Shown: positions 33,390 through 43,531 of the stretch, piece by piece | Position numbering within the stretch: position 1 is the first letter of the stretch | Layout of the letters: each line of letters begins with the position of its first letter | Translations under genes and position numbers: made by a program | NCBI RefSeq assembly: GCF_003344785.1 | Contig: NZ_QPMK01000006.1 | Location: forward strand, 186,001-250,000 | Length of the DNA: 64,000 nucleotides | From: Thalassococcus profundi | Lineage (GTDB): Bacteria > Pseudomonadota > Alphaproteobacteria > Rhodobacterales > Rhodobacteraceae | Direction: 5' to 3' | Notes under the pieces: generated by a model | Seen by the model: the letters and a program-made list of their open reading frames with translations, nothing else | Database searches by the model: none | Told to the model about the DNA's origin: nothing

Positions 33390-34643
33390 ATGCGTTTTTC
33401 CGCGCTGCGCCTTCTTACCGAGGGGCTGACAGGTAATAGGGGCTGGGGCCCGCACTGGCGCGATCCGGCGCCGAAATCCGAGTATGACATCGTCATCATC
33501 GGCGGTGGCGGGCATGGGCTGTCGACGGCCTACTACCTCGCCAAGGAACACGGTCTGCGCAACGTCGCGGTGCTTGAGAAAGGCTACCTTGGCGGCGGCA
33601 ACGTCGGGCGCAACACCACCATCGTGCGCGCCAACTATTTCCTGCCGGGAAATTCCGAGTTCTATTCCCATTCCCTGAAGCTTTGGGAGGGGCTGGAGGA
33701 CGAGCTCAACTACAACGTGATGCATTCGCAGCGCGGGCTGATCAACCTCTTTCACTCCGACGGCCAGCGCGACGCCTTCGCCCGGCGCGGCAACGCGATG
33801 ATCAACCAGGGCGACGACGCGGTGCTGCTGGACCGCGCGGGAGTGCGAAAACACCTGCCCTACCTCGATTTCGACAACACCCGCTTTCCGATCTACGGCG
33901 GGCTGCTGCATCCGCGCGGCGGTACCGCGCGGCACGACGCGGTGGCCTGGGGCTATGCGCGGGGGGCGGATCGGCGCGGCGTCGACCTGATCCAGAATTG
34001 CGAGGTTACCGGCATCGACATCTCCGGCGGCCGGGTCACCGGTGTGCAGACCACCCGCGGGGCGATCCGCGCGAAGAAGGTCGGCATCGTCGTCGCCGGG
34101 CGGTCGGGGCAGGTGGCGGCGATGGCGGGCATGCGCCTGCCCGTCGAGAGCCACGTTCTGCAAGCCTTCGTCACCGAGGGGCTGAAGCCCTGCATCGACC
34201 ACGTGGTGAGCTTCGGCATGGGGCATTTCTACATCAGCCAGTCCGACAAAGGCGGGCTGGTGTTCGGCGGCGACCTGGATTTCTACGCCTCCTACGCAGC
34301 CCGCGGCAACTTGCCGATGAAGGAACACGTCATGGAGGCCGCGATGACGCTGATGCCGATGATCGGCAAGGCCCGCGTGCTGCGGTCCTGGGGCGGGATC
34401 ATGGACATGACGCCGGACGGATCGCCGATCATCGACAAGACCGGCATCGACGGGCTCTATATCGATTGCGGCTGGTGTTACGGCGGGTTCAAGGCGGTGC
34501 CGGGATCGGGCTTCAGCTTCGCGCATCTGATCGCGCAGGACCGGCACCACGCGCCGGCGGCGAAGTTCCGGCTCGACCGATTCCGCACCGGCGTGGGTCT
34601 GATGGATGAAGAGGGCACCGGGGCGCAACATAACCTGCATTGA
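33390..34643 (+). CDS. soxB: Sarcosine oxidase subunit beta
   Basis: FAD/FMN-containing catalytic subunit of heterotetrameric sarcosine oxidase, which demethylates sarcosine to glycine. The 417-residue protein has the FAD fingerprint DIVIIGGGGHGLSTAYYLAKE (residues about 33-53), the GNVGRNTTIVRANYF segment near 72-86, and the C-terminal IDKTGIDGLYIDCGWCYGGFKAVPGSG. The order soxB-soxD-soxA-soxG is the usual one. The next gene, soxD, starts 87 bp downstream, and that gap holds a degenerate tail of the two-hairpin repeat family. Confidence 0.93.
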   Translation: MRFSALRLLTEGLTGNRGWGPHWRDPAPKSEYDIVIIGGGGHGLSTAYYLAKEHGLRNVAVLEKGYLGGGNVGRNTTIVRANYFLPGNSEFYSHSLKLWEGLEDELNYNVMHSQRGLINLFHSDGQRDAFARRGNAMINQGDDAVLLDRAGVRKHLPYLDFDNTRFPIYGGLLHPRGGTARHDAVAWGYARGADRRGVDLIQNCEVTGIDISGGRVTGVQTTRGAIRAKKVGIVVAGRSGQVAAMAGMRLPVESHVLQAFVTEGLKPCIDHVVSFGMGHFYISQSDKGGLVFGGDLDFYASYAARGNLPMKEHVMEAAMTLMPMIGKARVLRSWGGIMDMTPDGSPIIDKTGIDGLYIDCGWCYGGFKAVPGSGFSFAHLIAQDRHHAPAAKFRLDRFRTGVGLMDEEGTGAQHNLH

Positions 34644-34660
34644 CGCGGGTCGATGGGGCA

Positions 34661-34696
34661 GGAGCCTCCGGCGGGAGTTTTGGGGCAAGATGAAGA
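34661..34696 (+). repeat. Degenerate tail of the two-hairpin element, copy D
   Basis: GGAGCCTCCGGCGGGAGTTT followed by TGGGGCAAGATGAAG matches the tail part of copies A and B (GGAG, TTT-rich stretch, GGCAAGATGAAG). The conserved 9 bp hairpin is missing; only a short CTCC/GGAG stem remains. It lies between soxB and soxD on the plus strand. Similarity by eye only. Confidence 0.5.
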
Positions 34697-34730
34697 CGGA
34701 TCGTTTCGAGATGACCGGTAGGGCGCGCCT

Positions 34731-35000
34731 ATGAGGCTGCCCTGTCCGATCTGTGGAGAACGGGACCTGCGCGAGTTTTCCTATCTCGGCGATGCGGTGC
34801 GGCTGCACCGGCCCGCGCCCGATGCCGGCACGGACGCCTGGGACGCCTACCTGCATCTGCGCGACAATCCTGCGGGGCGGACGCGCGACCTCTGGCAGCA
34901 CGAGGCAGGCTGCGGCGCCTGGATCGTGGTGACCCGCGACACGGTGAGCCACGCCGTCGAGGGCGCCCAACTGGCGGCGGAGATGCGCGATGCGGATTAA
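34731..35000 (+). CDS. soxD: Sarcosine oxidase subunit delta
   Basis: The 89-residue zinc-binding small subunit of heterotetrameric sarcosine oxidase. The N-terminal RLPCPICGERDLREFSYLGD and the later QHEAGCGAWIVVTRDT supply the Cys and His residues that bind the structural zinc in this family. The length is normal. It overlaps soxA by 11 bp, so the two are coupled. Confidence 0.92.
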   Translation: MRLPCPICGERDLREFSYLGDAVRLHRPAPDAGTDAWDAYLHLRDNPAGRTRDLWQHEAGCGAWIVVTRDTVSHAVEGAQLAAEMRDAD

Positions 35001-37914
35001 TGGACGCGGCCGTGTGGACCGGGGCAGGGCGCTGTCCTTCACCTTCGACGGGCGGCGCTATTCCGGGTTCGCCGGGGACACCCTGGCCTCGGCTCTGGTG
35101 GCCAACGACGTGAAGCTGCTGGGCCGGTCGTTCAAGTATCACCGGCCGCGCGGGTTGCTGACGGCGGGATCGGAAGAGCCGAACGCGCTGGTGACCCTGG
35201 GGGCGGGGGCGGCGTCTGAGCCCAATGCCCGCGCGACCATGGTGGAGCTGCGCGACGGGCTGCAGGTCCGGAGCCAGAACCGCTGGCCCTCGCTCGACTG
35301 GGATCTGTTGGCGCTCAACGACCTCGCGGCGCCGTTCCTGGGGGCGGGGTTCTATTACAAGACCTTCATGTGGCCGCGCGCCTTCTGGGAAAAGCTCTAC
35401 GAACCGGCAATCCGCCGCGCGGCGGGGCTGGGGGCCTTGTCGGGAAAGTCGAACCCGGACCGGTACGAGAAGGCCTTTGCTTTCTGCGACCTGCTGGTGA
35501 TCGGCGGCGGCCCGACCGGGATGATGGCGGCGCACCGCGCGGCGGAGGCGGGGCTCGACGTGATCCTCTGCGACGAGGGCACGGTGCTGGGCGGGCGGCT
35601 CTTGTCCGAGGACGAGACGGTGGATGGTCAGCCCGGTGCCGACTGGGCGGCGGCGATGCAGCGCGACCTTGCGGCGCATCCGAAGGTGCGCGTGATGACC
35701 CGCACGACGGTGACCGGCGCCTATGACCAGGGCACCTTCGGGGCGCTGGAGCGGATCGTTCCGGACGCCGAGGGCGCGCCGCTGGAATGTTTCTGGCGGA
35801 TTGTTGCGAAGCGGTCGATCCTGGCCGCCGGGGCGCTGGAGCGGCCGGTGGCCTTTGCGGGCAACGACCGGCCCGGCATCCTGCTGGCCGGCGCGATGCG
35901 CGCCTACCTGCACCGCTGGGGCGTGGTGCCGGGGCGCAGGGTCGCTGTCTTCGGCAACACTGACGATGCCCATCGCACCGCGCGCGATCTTGCGGCGGCG
36001 GGGGTGCATGTGGCGGCGGTGATCGACAGCCGGACGGATGCGAAGGTGCAGGGCGATTTCCCGGTCTACACCGGCGCGCAGGTCTGCCGCGGCGCGGGCG
36101 GGCGCGACGGGGTCGAGGCGATCCGCATCCGCACACCGCGCGGCGAGGAGTCGATTGCCGTCGATGCGTTGGCCGTGTCGGGCGGCTGGAACCCCAGCTT
36201 GCACTTGGCGTGCCACATGAACGGCCGGCCGGACTGGCGCGAGGACATCGCGGCCTTCGTGCCGCGGGACGGCATGGTGCCGGGGATGACGGCGGCAGGC
36301 GCCTGCGCCGGAGCCTTCTCGACCCATGGCTGCCTGTCTGCCGGGGCCGCGGCGGCGGCACTTGTGGCGCGTGACCTCGGGCGGACGCCGTCCGACGCCG
36401 CCCTGCCCGAGGCCGAGGATGCGCCTTACCGGATCAAGGCGCTTTGGGCGGTGCCGGGCAGGGGCCGGGCCTGGCTCGATTTCCAGAACGACGTGACGGT
36501 CAAGGACGTGGTGCAGGCGGCGCAGGAGAATTTCCGCTCGGTCGAGCATATGAAGCGTTACACCACGCAGGGCATGGCGCCGGACCAGGGCAAGTCGTCG
36601 AACGTCGCGGCGCTTGCGGTGCTGGCGGATGCCACCGGGCGCGGCATTCCCGAGACCGGCACGACCACCTTTCGCCCGCCCTTCGTGCCGGTCAGCATCG
36701 CCGCTATGGGGGCGGGGGCGCAGGGGATGGGCTTTGCGCCGCGCCGGCGCACAACCTCGGATGCAGCGGCGCGGGCGCGGGGGGCGCCGATGATCGAGGC
36801 CGGGCTCTGGTATCGCGCGAGCTATTTTCCGCAGGCCGGAGAGGCGACGTGGCGGCAGTCCTGCGACCGCGAGGTCGGGATGGTGCGCAATCACGTGGGC
36901 ATCTGCGACGTCAGCACCCTGGGCAAGATCGACTTGCAGGGACCGGACGCGGCGGACTTCCTCGATCTCGTCTACACCAACCGCATGTCGACGCTGAAAC
37001 CGGGGCGGGTGCGCTACGGGCTGATGCTGCGCGAGGACGGGCATGTCATGGACGACGGCACCTGCGCGCGGCTGGGAGAAGGGCATTTCGTCATCACGAC
37101 CACCACCGCGGCAGCGGGGGCGGTGATGAAACATCTGGAGTTCGTGCATCAGTGCCTTGTGCCGCATCTGGACCTCGCGATGATCTCGGTCACGGAAAGC
37201 TGGGCGCAGTTCGCCGTAGCGGGACCGAAATCGCGCGACCTGCTGAACGGGCTGCTGGAAACGCCGGTCGACGATGCGTCCTTCCCGTTCATGGCCTGCG
37301 GGCCGGTGCGGCTGGGCGGCGTCGCGGCACGGCTGTTCCGCATCTCCTTCTCGGGGGAACACGCCTACGAGATCGCCGTGCCGGCGCGCTATGGCGCCAG
37401 CCTCTTCGACCTGCTGGTGGCACGGGCCGAGGCGATGGGCGGCGGCGCCTACGGGATGGAGGCGCTGAACGTGCTGCGTCTGGAAAAGGGGCACATCACC
37501 CATGCCGAGATTCACGGGCGCACCACCGCCTTTGACATTGGCATGGACCGGATGGTGAGCGCCGCCAAGGAGTGCATCGGCAAGACCATGGCGGCGCGGC
37601 CCGGCCTGGTCGGCCCGGAGCGCGAACAGCTGGTGGGCCTTGCGCCGCAGGATGGCCGGTCGGCGCTGCTGCCGGGGGCGTTCCTCTTTGCGCCCGACGA
37701 CAAGGCCGAGCGCGCGGCGGCACAGGGCTATGTGACCTCGGCGGGGTATTCGCCGACGCTGGGCGCGCCGCTGGCGCTGGGGTTCCTGCGCGACGGACGG
37801 GCGCGGCAGGGCGAAGTGGTGAAGATGGTTGACCACCTGCGCGGGGCGGAGGTGCTGTGCACCGTCACCGACTCGGTGCGCGTCGATCCAGAGGGAGGGC
37901 GGTTGCGTGGGTGA
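34990..37914 (+). CDS. soxA: Sarcosine oxidase subunit alpha
   Basis: The 974-residue large subunit, which binds NAD and folate. Domains in order: an N-terminal ferredoxin-like domain (TFDGRRYSGFAGDTLASALV ... LGRSFKYHRPRG, about 15-55); an FAD/NAD-binding region with VIGGGPTGMMAAHRAAEAG near 169-187; a central segment with the Fer2-BFD-like CACMNGR-type Cys; and a GcvT-like aminomethyltransferase C-terminal half from about residue 590 (VGICDVSTLGKIDLQGPDAADFL, YEIAVPARYGASLFDLL). The GcvT half passes the methylene group to tetrahydrofolate. The stop region overlaps the GTG start of soxG. Confidence 0.94.
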   Translation: MRINGRGRVDRGRALSFTFDGRRYSGFAGDTLASALVANDVKLLGRSFKYHRPRGLLTAGSEEPNALVTLGAGAASEPNARATMVELRDGLQVRSQNRWPSLDWDLLALNDLAAPFLGAGFYYKTFMWPRAFWEKLYEPAIRRAAGLGALSGKSNPDRYEKAFAFCDLLVIGGGPTGMMAAHRAAEAGLDVILCDEGTVLGGRLLSEDETVDGQPGADWAAAMQRDLAAHPKVRVMTRTTVTGAYDQGTFGALERIVPDAEGAPLECFWRIVAKRSILAAGALERPVAFAGNDRPGILLAGAMRAYLHRWGVVPGRRVAVFGNTDDAHRTARDLAAAGVHVAAVIDSRTDAKVQGDFPVYTGAQVCRGAGGRDGVEAIRIRTPRGEESIAVDALAVSGGWNPSLHLACHMNGRPDWREDIAAFVPRDGMVPGMTAAGACAGAFSTHGCLSAGAAAAALVARDLGRTPSDAALPEAEDAPYRIKALWAVPGRGRAWLDFQNDVTVKDVVQAAQENFRSVEHMKRYTTQGMAPDQGKSSNVAALAVLADATGRGIPETGTTTFRPPFVPVSIAAMGAGAQGMGFAPRRRTTSDAAARARGAPMIEAGLWYRASYFPQAGEATWRQSCDREVGMVRNHVGICDVSTLGKIDLQGPDAADFLDLVYTNRMSTLKPGRVRYGLMLREDGHVMDDGTCARLGEGHFVITTTTAAAGAVMKHLEFVHQCLVPHLDLAMISVTESWAQFAVAGPKSRDLLNGLLETPVDDASFPFMACGPVRLGGVAARLFRISFSGEHAYEIAVPARYGASLFDLLVARAEAMGGGAYGMEALNVLRLEKGHITHAEIHGRTTAFDIGMDRMVSAAKECIGKTMAARPGLVGPEREQLVGLAPQDGRSALLPGAFLFAPDDKAERAAAQGYVTSAGYSPTLGAPLALGFLRDGRARQGEVVKMVDHLRGAEVLCTVTDSVRVDPEGGRLRG

Positions 37915-38458
37915 GCTTGAAGCCAGATCGCCCTGCGACGTGCTGCTGCCGATCACCCGGGGCGGCTGGACCCTGAGCGAGGTGGATACGGGGCGTATCA
38001 CCTCGATCGCGCCGTTTGCAGGACAGGAGGCGGCGCTGTCAGGGGCTTTGCAGACGGCGTATGGCCTGGGTTTTCCGGAGCCGGGCCACAGCGCCGAAGC
38101 GGATGGCGCGCGCATCCTCTGGTCCGGGCGGCGGCAGGCGTTTCTGCTGGGGCCGGAACCCGATGCGGCACTGGCGCGACATGCGGCGGTGACCGACCAG
38201 TCGGACGGCTGGGCGGCGCTGCACCTGAGCGGCGCGGGCTGCGAGGCGGTGCTGGCGCGGCTGGTGCCGCTGGACCTGCGGGCAGAGGTCTTTGCGCCGG
38301 GCTGCACCGCACGCAGCCTCTTGCAGCATTGCCATGTGTCGGTCACGCGGCTGGACGATACAGGGTTCCTCATCCTGGGGTACCGGTCCATGGCCGGGAC
38401 GCTGGTACATGAGCTGGACACGGCAATGTCATCGCTGGCCGCACGGTCGGGGGCGTGA
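37907..38458 (+). CDS. soxG: Sarcosine oxidase subunit gamma
   Basis: The 183-residue gamma subunit, structurally a GcvT-like fragment that completes the alpha/beta/gamma/delta complex. The start is taken at the GTG at 37907, preceded by GAGGGAGGGCGG and overlapping the soxA stop by 8 bp; the first in-frame ATG-like start upstream (37829) lies well inside soxA. Recognisable parts are GRRQAFLLGPEPDA, the VLARLVPLDLRAEVF block and SLLQHCHVSVTRLDDTGFLI. Last gene of the sox operon. Confidence 0.9.
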   Translation: MGELEARSPCDVLLPITRGGWTLSEVDTGRITSIAPFAGQEAALSGALQTAYGLGFPEPGHSAEADGARILWSGRRQAFLLGPEPDAALARHAAVTDQSDGWAALHLSGAGCEAVLARLVPLDLRAEVFAPGCTARSLLQHCHVSVTRLDDTGFLILGYRSMAGTLVHELDTAMSSLAARSGA

Positions 38459-38516
38459 CAGCGCGGCCTTTGGGCGCTAGTGCCGGGACAGATGTTCGCA
38501 GACCAGGAGACCCGTG

Positions 38517-38828
38517 ATGTCCCTTCGTGCCCTTTGTCTTTCCCTCGCGTTTGTCGCCGCCGGACCGGTCGCTTCGCCCGTTGCAGCGCAGACCGCCGAG
38601 GCAGAATGCGACGTGCAGCGGAACGTCGTGATGGCCGTGGTCGAGGCGCGCACGGGTGGTGCCGACAGGACTGCGGCGATCCAGGATGTCTCCGGATCGC
38701 TTTCCGGCGAGGCCGAGAAATACGCCACGGTCGTCCCTGACCTCGCAGCATGGATTTACGAACTGCCGGAGGATCAGCTGGGCAGCGGCGTCGGCCTGGG
38801 CTGGATGGAGGCCTGCCTCGCGCAGTAA
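38517..38828 (+). CDS. Small secreted protein of unknown function
   Basis: A 103-residue protein with an N-terminal signal peptide (LRALCLSLAFVAAGPVASPV, predicted cleavage after VAAQ near residue 25). The mature about 78 residues have two cysteines near the ends (AECDVQ and EACLAQ), which could form a disulfide. AGGAGA lies just before the start. A GTG at 38514 directly precedes the ATG at 38517 and is an alternative. No family recognised. It sits between soxG and dnaG and looks monocistronic. Confidence 0.68.
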   Translation: MSLRALCLSLAFVAAGPVASPVAAQTAEAECDVQRNVVMAVVEARTGGADRTAAIQDVSGSLSGEAEKYATVVPDLAAWIYELPEDQLGSGVGLGWMEACLAQ

Positions 38829-38981
38829 GCCGCACTTTGCAAACGTGATCCAGCGGTGCGGGCACGCCCGCGCAGTGTGTCGCAGCCGCCACCTTTTGGG
38901 TGTGGGCCGCGGCGTGGGCTGCATCCTGACACGTTCGATCGAACGCCGCGCGTTTGGCTGGCGGCGGAACGCCTCGCCCGC

Positions 38982-39010
38982 TGGACTCTGCTTCGGGGGC
39001 ACGGGATAAT
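38982..39010 (+). promoter_or_regulatory. Possible dnaG promoter (leaderless mRNA)
   Basis: TGGACT (38982-38987), a 17 bp spacer, and GATAAT (39005-39010). The predicted transcription start, 6-7 bases on, falls on or beside the dnaG ATG at 39017. There is no ribosome-binding site, which fits a leaderless transcript. Hexamer matches are 4/6 and 5/6. Confidence 0.4.
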
Positions 39011-39016
39011 ACCGGC

Positions 39017-40960
39017 ATGAGTCTGCCCCCGGGATTTCTGGACGAATTGCGCACCCGCACGAGCCTGAGCCAGGTCGTGGGGCGCAAGGTGCTGTGGGAC
39101 AACCGCAAGTCCAACCAGGGCAAGGGCGACATGTGGGCGCCGTGCCCGTTCCACCAGGAAAAGAGCGCATCGTTTCACGTCGATGATCGCAAGGGCTATT
39201 ATTACTGCTTCGGCTGCCACGCCAAGGGCGACGCGATCTCCTTCGTGCGCGAGACCGAGAACGTCGGCTTCATGGAGGCGGTGGAAATCCTCGCGCAGGA
39301 AGCCGGTATGCCGATGCCCAAGCGCGACCCGCAGGCGCAGCAGAAGGCCGACCGCCGCACCGAGCTTGCCGAGGTGATGGAGGCCGCGGCGGGCTTCTTC
39401 CGCCTGCAGCTGCGCACCGGGCAGGGCGGGGCGGCGCGCGACTACCTGGCCCGGCGCGGCATGAGCGAGGCGACGCAGGAGCGGTTCGGCATCGGGTTTG
39501 CGCCGGACGGCTGGCAGAACCTGTGGGATCATCTGCAGGGCAAGGGTGTCCCGGCGGAGCTGATCCAGGCGGCAGGGCTCGTGCGCGAGTCCACCAAGGG
39601 CGGTAAGCCCTACGACGTCTTCCGCAACCGCATCATGTTCCCGATCCGCGATGCCCGCGGACGCTGCATTGCCTTCGGCGGCCGGGCAATGGACCCCAAC
39701 GACAACGCCAAGTACCTCAATTCGCCCGAGACCGAGCTGTTCGACAAGGGCCGCAACCTCTACAACCACGGCCCCGCGCGCGAGGCCGCCGGTAAGGGTT
39801 TGCCGCTGATCGTCGCCGAGGGCTACATGGACGTGATCGCGCTGGTCGAGGCCGGGTTCGGAGCGGCGGTGGCGCCCTTGGGCACGGCGGTGACGGAAAA
39901 CCAGTTGCAACTGCTCTGGCGCATCTCGGACGAGCCGATCGTGGCACTCGACGGCGACGCGGCGGGGCTGCGCGCCGCCTACCGGGTGATCGACCTCGCC
40001 CTGCCGCTGATGGAGTCGGGAAAGTCGCTGCGCTTTGCGCTCATGCCCGAGGGCAAGGACCCCGACGACCTGATCCGGGCCGAGGGCGCCAAGGGCGTAC
40101 AGGCGGTGCTGCACCGCGCCCTGCCGATGGTGCAGCTGCTTTGGAAACGCGAGACCGAGGGCAAGGTCTTTGACAGTCCCGAGCGCAAGGCGGCGCTGGA
40201 CAAGGCATTGCGCGAGACGATCCTGCAGATCAAGGACCCCAGCCTGCGCAGCCATTATGGCCAGGAAATCAAGGACCTGCGCTGGCAGCTGTTCCGTGCG
40301 CGCCCCTCCGGCACCGGCCCGCGGTCGCGCCGCGACTGGAAAGCGCCGCCGCCCGCCACCGACAGCGCAAAGCTGTCGCTGCTGGTCGCCGCCGGAGCCG
40401 AAGGGCAGGACCGGCTGCGCGAGGCCGTGATCCTCGCTGCGCTGCTGTCGACGCCGCAGATCATTGCGGAATTCGACACCCAAGTCGAGGTGATGACCTG
40501 TTCCGACCCGGTGCACGCGGCGTTGCGCGACCTGCTGCTGCGCAGCGACGGGTCCGATCCCGCGGCCCTGCGCGCCGAGGCCGAGAACAGAATAGGGGCC
40601 GAGGCCCTTGAATCCCTCTTCGCGGCGCGCCATGTGGCCATAACACCCTGTGTGCGCAATCCCAGCGACGTGGACCTTGCGCGCCAGACGGTGGCGGAGG
40701 AGTTGGCGAAACTGGACGCCCGGCGCGGTCTCTTGGCCGAGATCGCGGAGGCGTCGGAAGACCTCGACGGCCTCGCGGACGAAGCGTTGACGTGGCGGCT
40801 GGCGCAGGCGGCGCAGGCCATGACACTGGCGGAACGGGCGCAGCAGGTGGATTCGGCGGAATACGACACCGGGCCCAACGGCGCCCGCATGGACAAGGAC
40901 GAGCGCAGCGCCTTTGCCGCGCTTCTGGAGAAGATCGAATCGCCCAAATCTGGCTCATAA
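39017..40960 (+). CDS. dnaG: DNA primase DnaG
   Basis: Synthesises RNA primers at the replication fork. The 647-residue protein has an N-terminal CHC2 zinc finger (CPFHQEKSASFHV then CFGCHAKGDA, about residues 39-75). A TOPRIM core follows with LIVAEGYMDVIAL and the metal-binding LDGDAAG (about 270-320), then a C-terminal helicase-interaction region. Length and order are normal. There is no Shine-Dalgarno before the ATG. A possible promoter TGGACT-N17-GATAAT (38982-39010) ends only 6 bases upstream, suggesting a leaderless transcript. rpoD follows in the classic dnaG-rpoD order. Confidence 0.95.
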   Translation: MSLPPGFLDELRTRTSLSQVVGRKVLWDNRKSNQGKGDMWAPCPFHQEKSASFHVDDRKGYYYCFGCHAKGDAISFVRETENVGFMEAVEILAQEAGMPMPKRDPQAQQKADRRTELAEVMEAAAGFFRLQLRTGQGGAARDYLARRGMSEATQERFGIGFAPDGWQNLWDHLQGKGVPAELIQAAGLVRESTKGGKPYDVFRNRIMFPIRDARGRCIAFGGRAMDPNDNAKYLNSPETELFDKGRNLYNHGPAREAAGKGLPLIVAEGYMDVIALVEAGFGAAVAPLGTAVTENQLQLLWRISDEPIVALDGDAAGLRAAYRVIDLALPLMESGKSLRFALMPEGKDPDDLIRAEGAKGVQAVLHRALPMVQLLWKRETEGKVFDSPERKAALDKALRETILQIKDPSLRSHYGQEIKDLRWQLFRARPSGTGPRSRRDWKAPPPATDSAKLSLLVAAGAEGQDRLREAVILAALLSTPQIIAEFDTQVEVMTCSDPVHAALRDLLLRSDGSDPAALRAEAENRIGAEALESLFAARHVAITPCVRNPSDVDLARQTVAEELAKLDARRGLLAEIAEASEDLDGLADEALTWRLAQAAQAMTLAERAQQVDSAEYDTGPNGARMDKDERSAFAALLEKIESPKSGS

Positions 40961-41008
40961 GCCGCTATGGACGAGGAATTGGTAAGGAAATCAGGGTAGA
41001 CGGGTGTG

Positions 41009-41060
41009 CGAATCGGTATATCGCGCTATTGATTCGAGTTATTCGAATCAGACCCGAATC
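41009..41060. promoter_or_regulatory. GANTC cluster and inverted repeat upstream of rpoD
   Basis: Four GANTC sites lie within 51 bp: GAATC 41010-41014, GATTC 41031-41035, GAATC 41045-41049 and GAATC 41056-41060. Two of them form the arms of a perfect inverted repeat, TGATTCGA (41030-41037) and TCGAATCA (41043-41050), with a 5-base spacer. GANTC is the target of the alphaproteobacterial CcrM methylase. The cluster ends 24 bp before the rpoD ATG. A fifth site is at 40937-40941 in the end of dnaG. Confidence 0.6.
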
Positions 41061-41083
41061 ATCGCCCCTTGCAGGAGCACCAC

Positions 41084-43072
<1,989 letters not shown>

Positions 43073-43081
43073 GGGCGCGGG

Positions 43082-43360
43082 ATGTCCTGGCTCAAGAAAC
43101 TTTTCGGCGGCGGCGGTGAGGCATCCGCCGCGCAGGTCGAGCCCGTCGAGTACAAAGGCTTCCGCATCTACCCGGAGCCCGCCGTGGTCGACGGCCAGTA
43201 CCGGATCGGCGCCCGGATCGAACTGGACAGCGGCGGCGAGACAAGGGTGCACGAACTGATCCGGGCGGACCTGCTGCGCGACCGCGAGGATGCGGTGGAG
43301 GCGTCCCTGCGCAAGGCGCGGCAAGTCATCGACGAACAGGGCGAGAAAATCTTTCGGTGA
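43082..43360 (+). CDS. HlyU-family protein
   Basis: A 92-residue protein of the HlyU family (MSWLKKLFGGGGE start, YKGFRIYPEPAVVDGQYRIG, HELIRADLLRDREDAVEASL, KARQVIDEQG). HlyU in Vibrio activates haemolysin genes, but the alphaproteobacterial members lack an obvious helix-turn-helix, and their role is unknown. It begins 9 bp after rpoD and is probably transcribed with it. A REP-like hairpin follows 42 bp after the stop. Confidence 0.85.
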   Translation: MSWLKKLFGGGGEASAAQVEPVEYKGFRIYPEPAVVDGQYRIGARIELDSGGETRVHELIRADLLRDREDAVEASLRKARQVIDEQGEKIFR

Positions 43361-43402
43361 GGACGCAGGCCGCGTCGTCCTCGCTTACCTTCCGAGCGTA
43401 GG

Positions 43403-43419
43403 GTGGGTTTCCAACCCAC
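43403..43419. repeat. REP-like hairpin after the rpoD-hlyU transcript
   Basis: Perfect 7 bp stem GTGGGTT/AACCCAC with loop TCC, embedded in GTAGGGTGGGTTTCCAACCC. The GTAGGGTGGG... palindrome type is widespread in bacterial intergenic DNA. It could act as a terminator or mRNA end-protection hairpin. No further copy seen in this window. Confidence 0.5.
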
Positions 43420-43501
43420 GGCCCCCCAGACCGCTTCCCGCCATGACGTTTCCACCACCCTTGGCGTGGTGCGTCTTGACACCGCCGCCCGCAGCGCGGA
43501 T

Positions 43502-43520
43502 TTGCAGGTCGAACCTGCAA
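43502..43520 (+). promoter_or_regulatory. Hairpin abutting the rpe ribosome-binding site
   Basis: Perfect 8 bp stem TTGCAGGT/ACCTGCAA with loop CGA. It ends directly at the GGAG (43521-43524) that precedes the rpe ATG at 43532. A leader hairpin touching the Shine-Dalgarno could tune translation, or it could be a binding site. Inference only. Confidence 0.45.
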
Positions 43521-43531
43521 GGAGCCGCGCC

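Noticed and set aside
34729-39132. A 1,467-codon open frame on the minus strand opposite the sox operon
   Set aside because: It is antisense to soxD, soxA, soxG and dnaG, all with clear family motifs. Its translation is Arg/Ala/His/Pro-rich with no recognisable domain, as expected for a mirror frame of GC-rich coding DNA.
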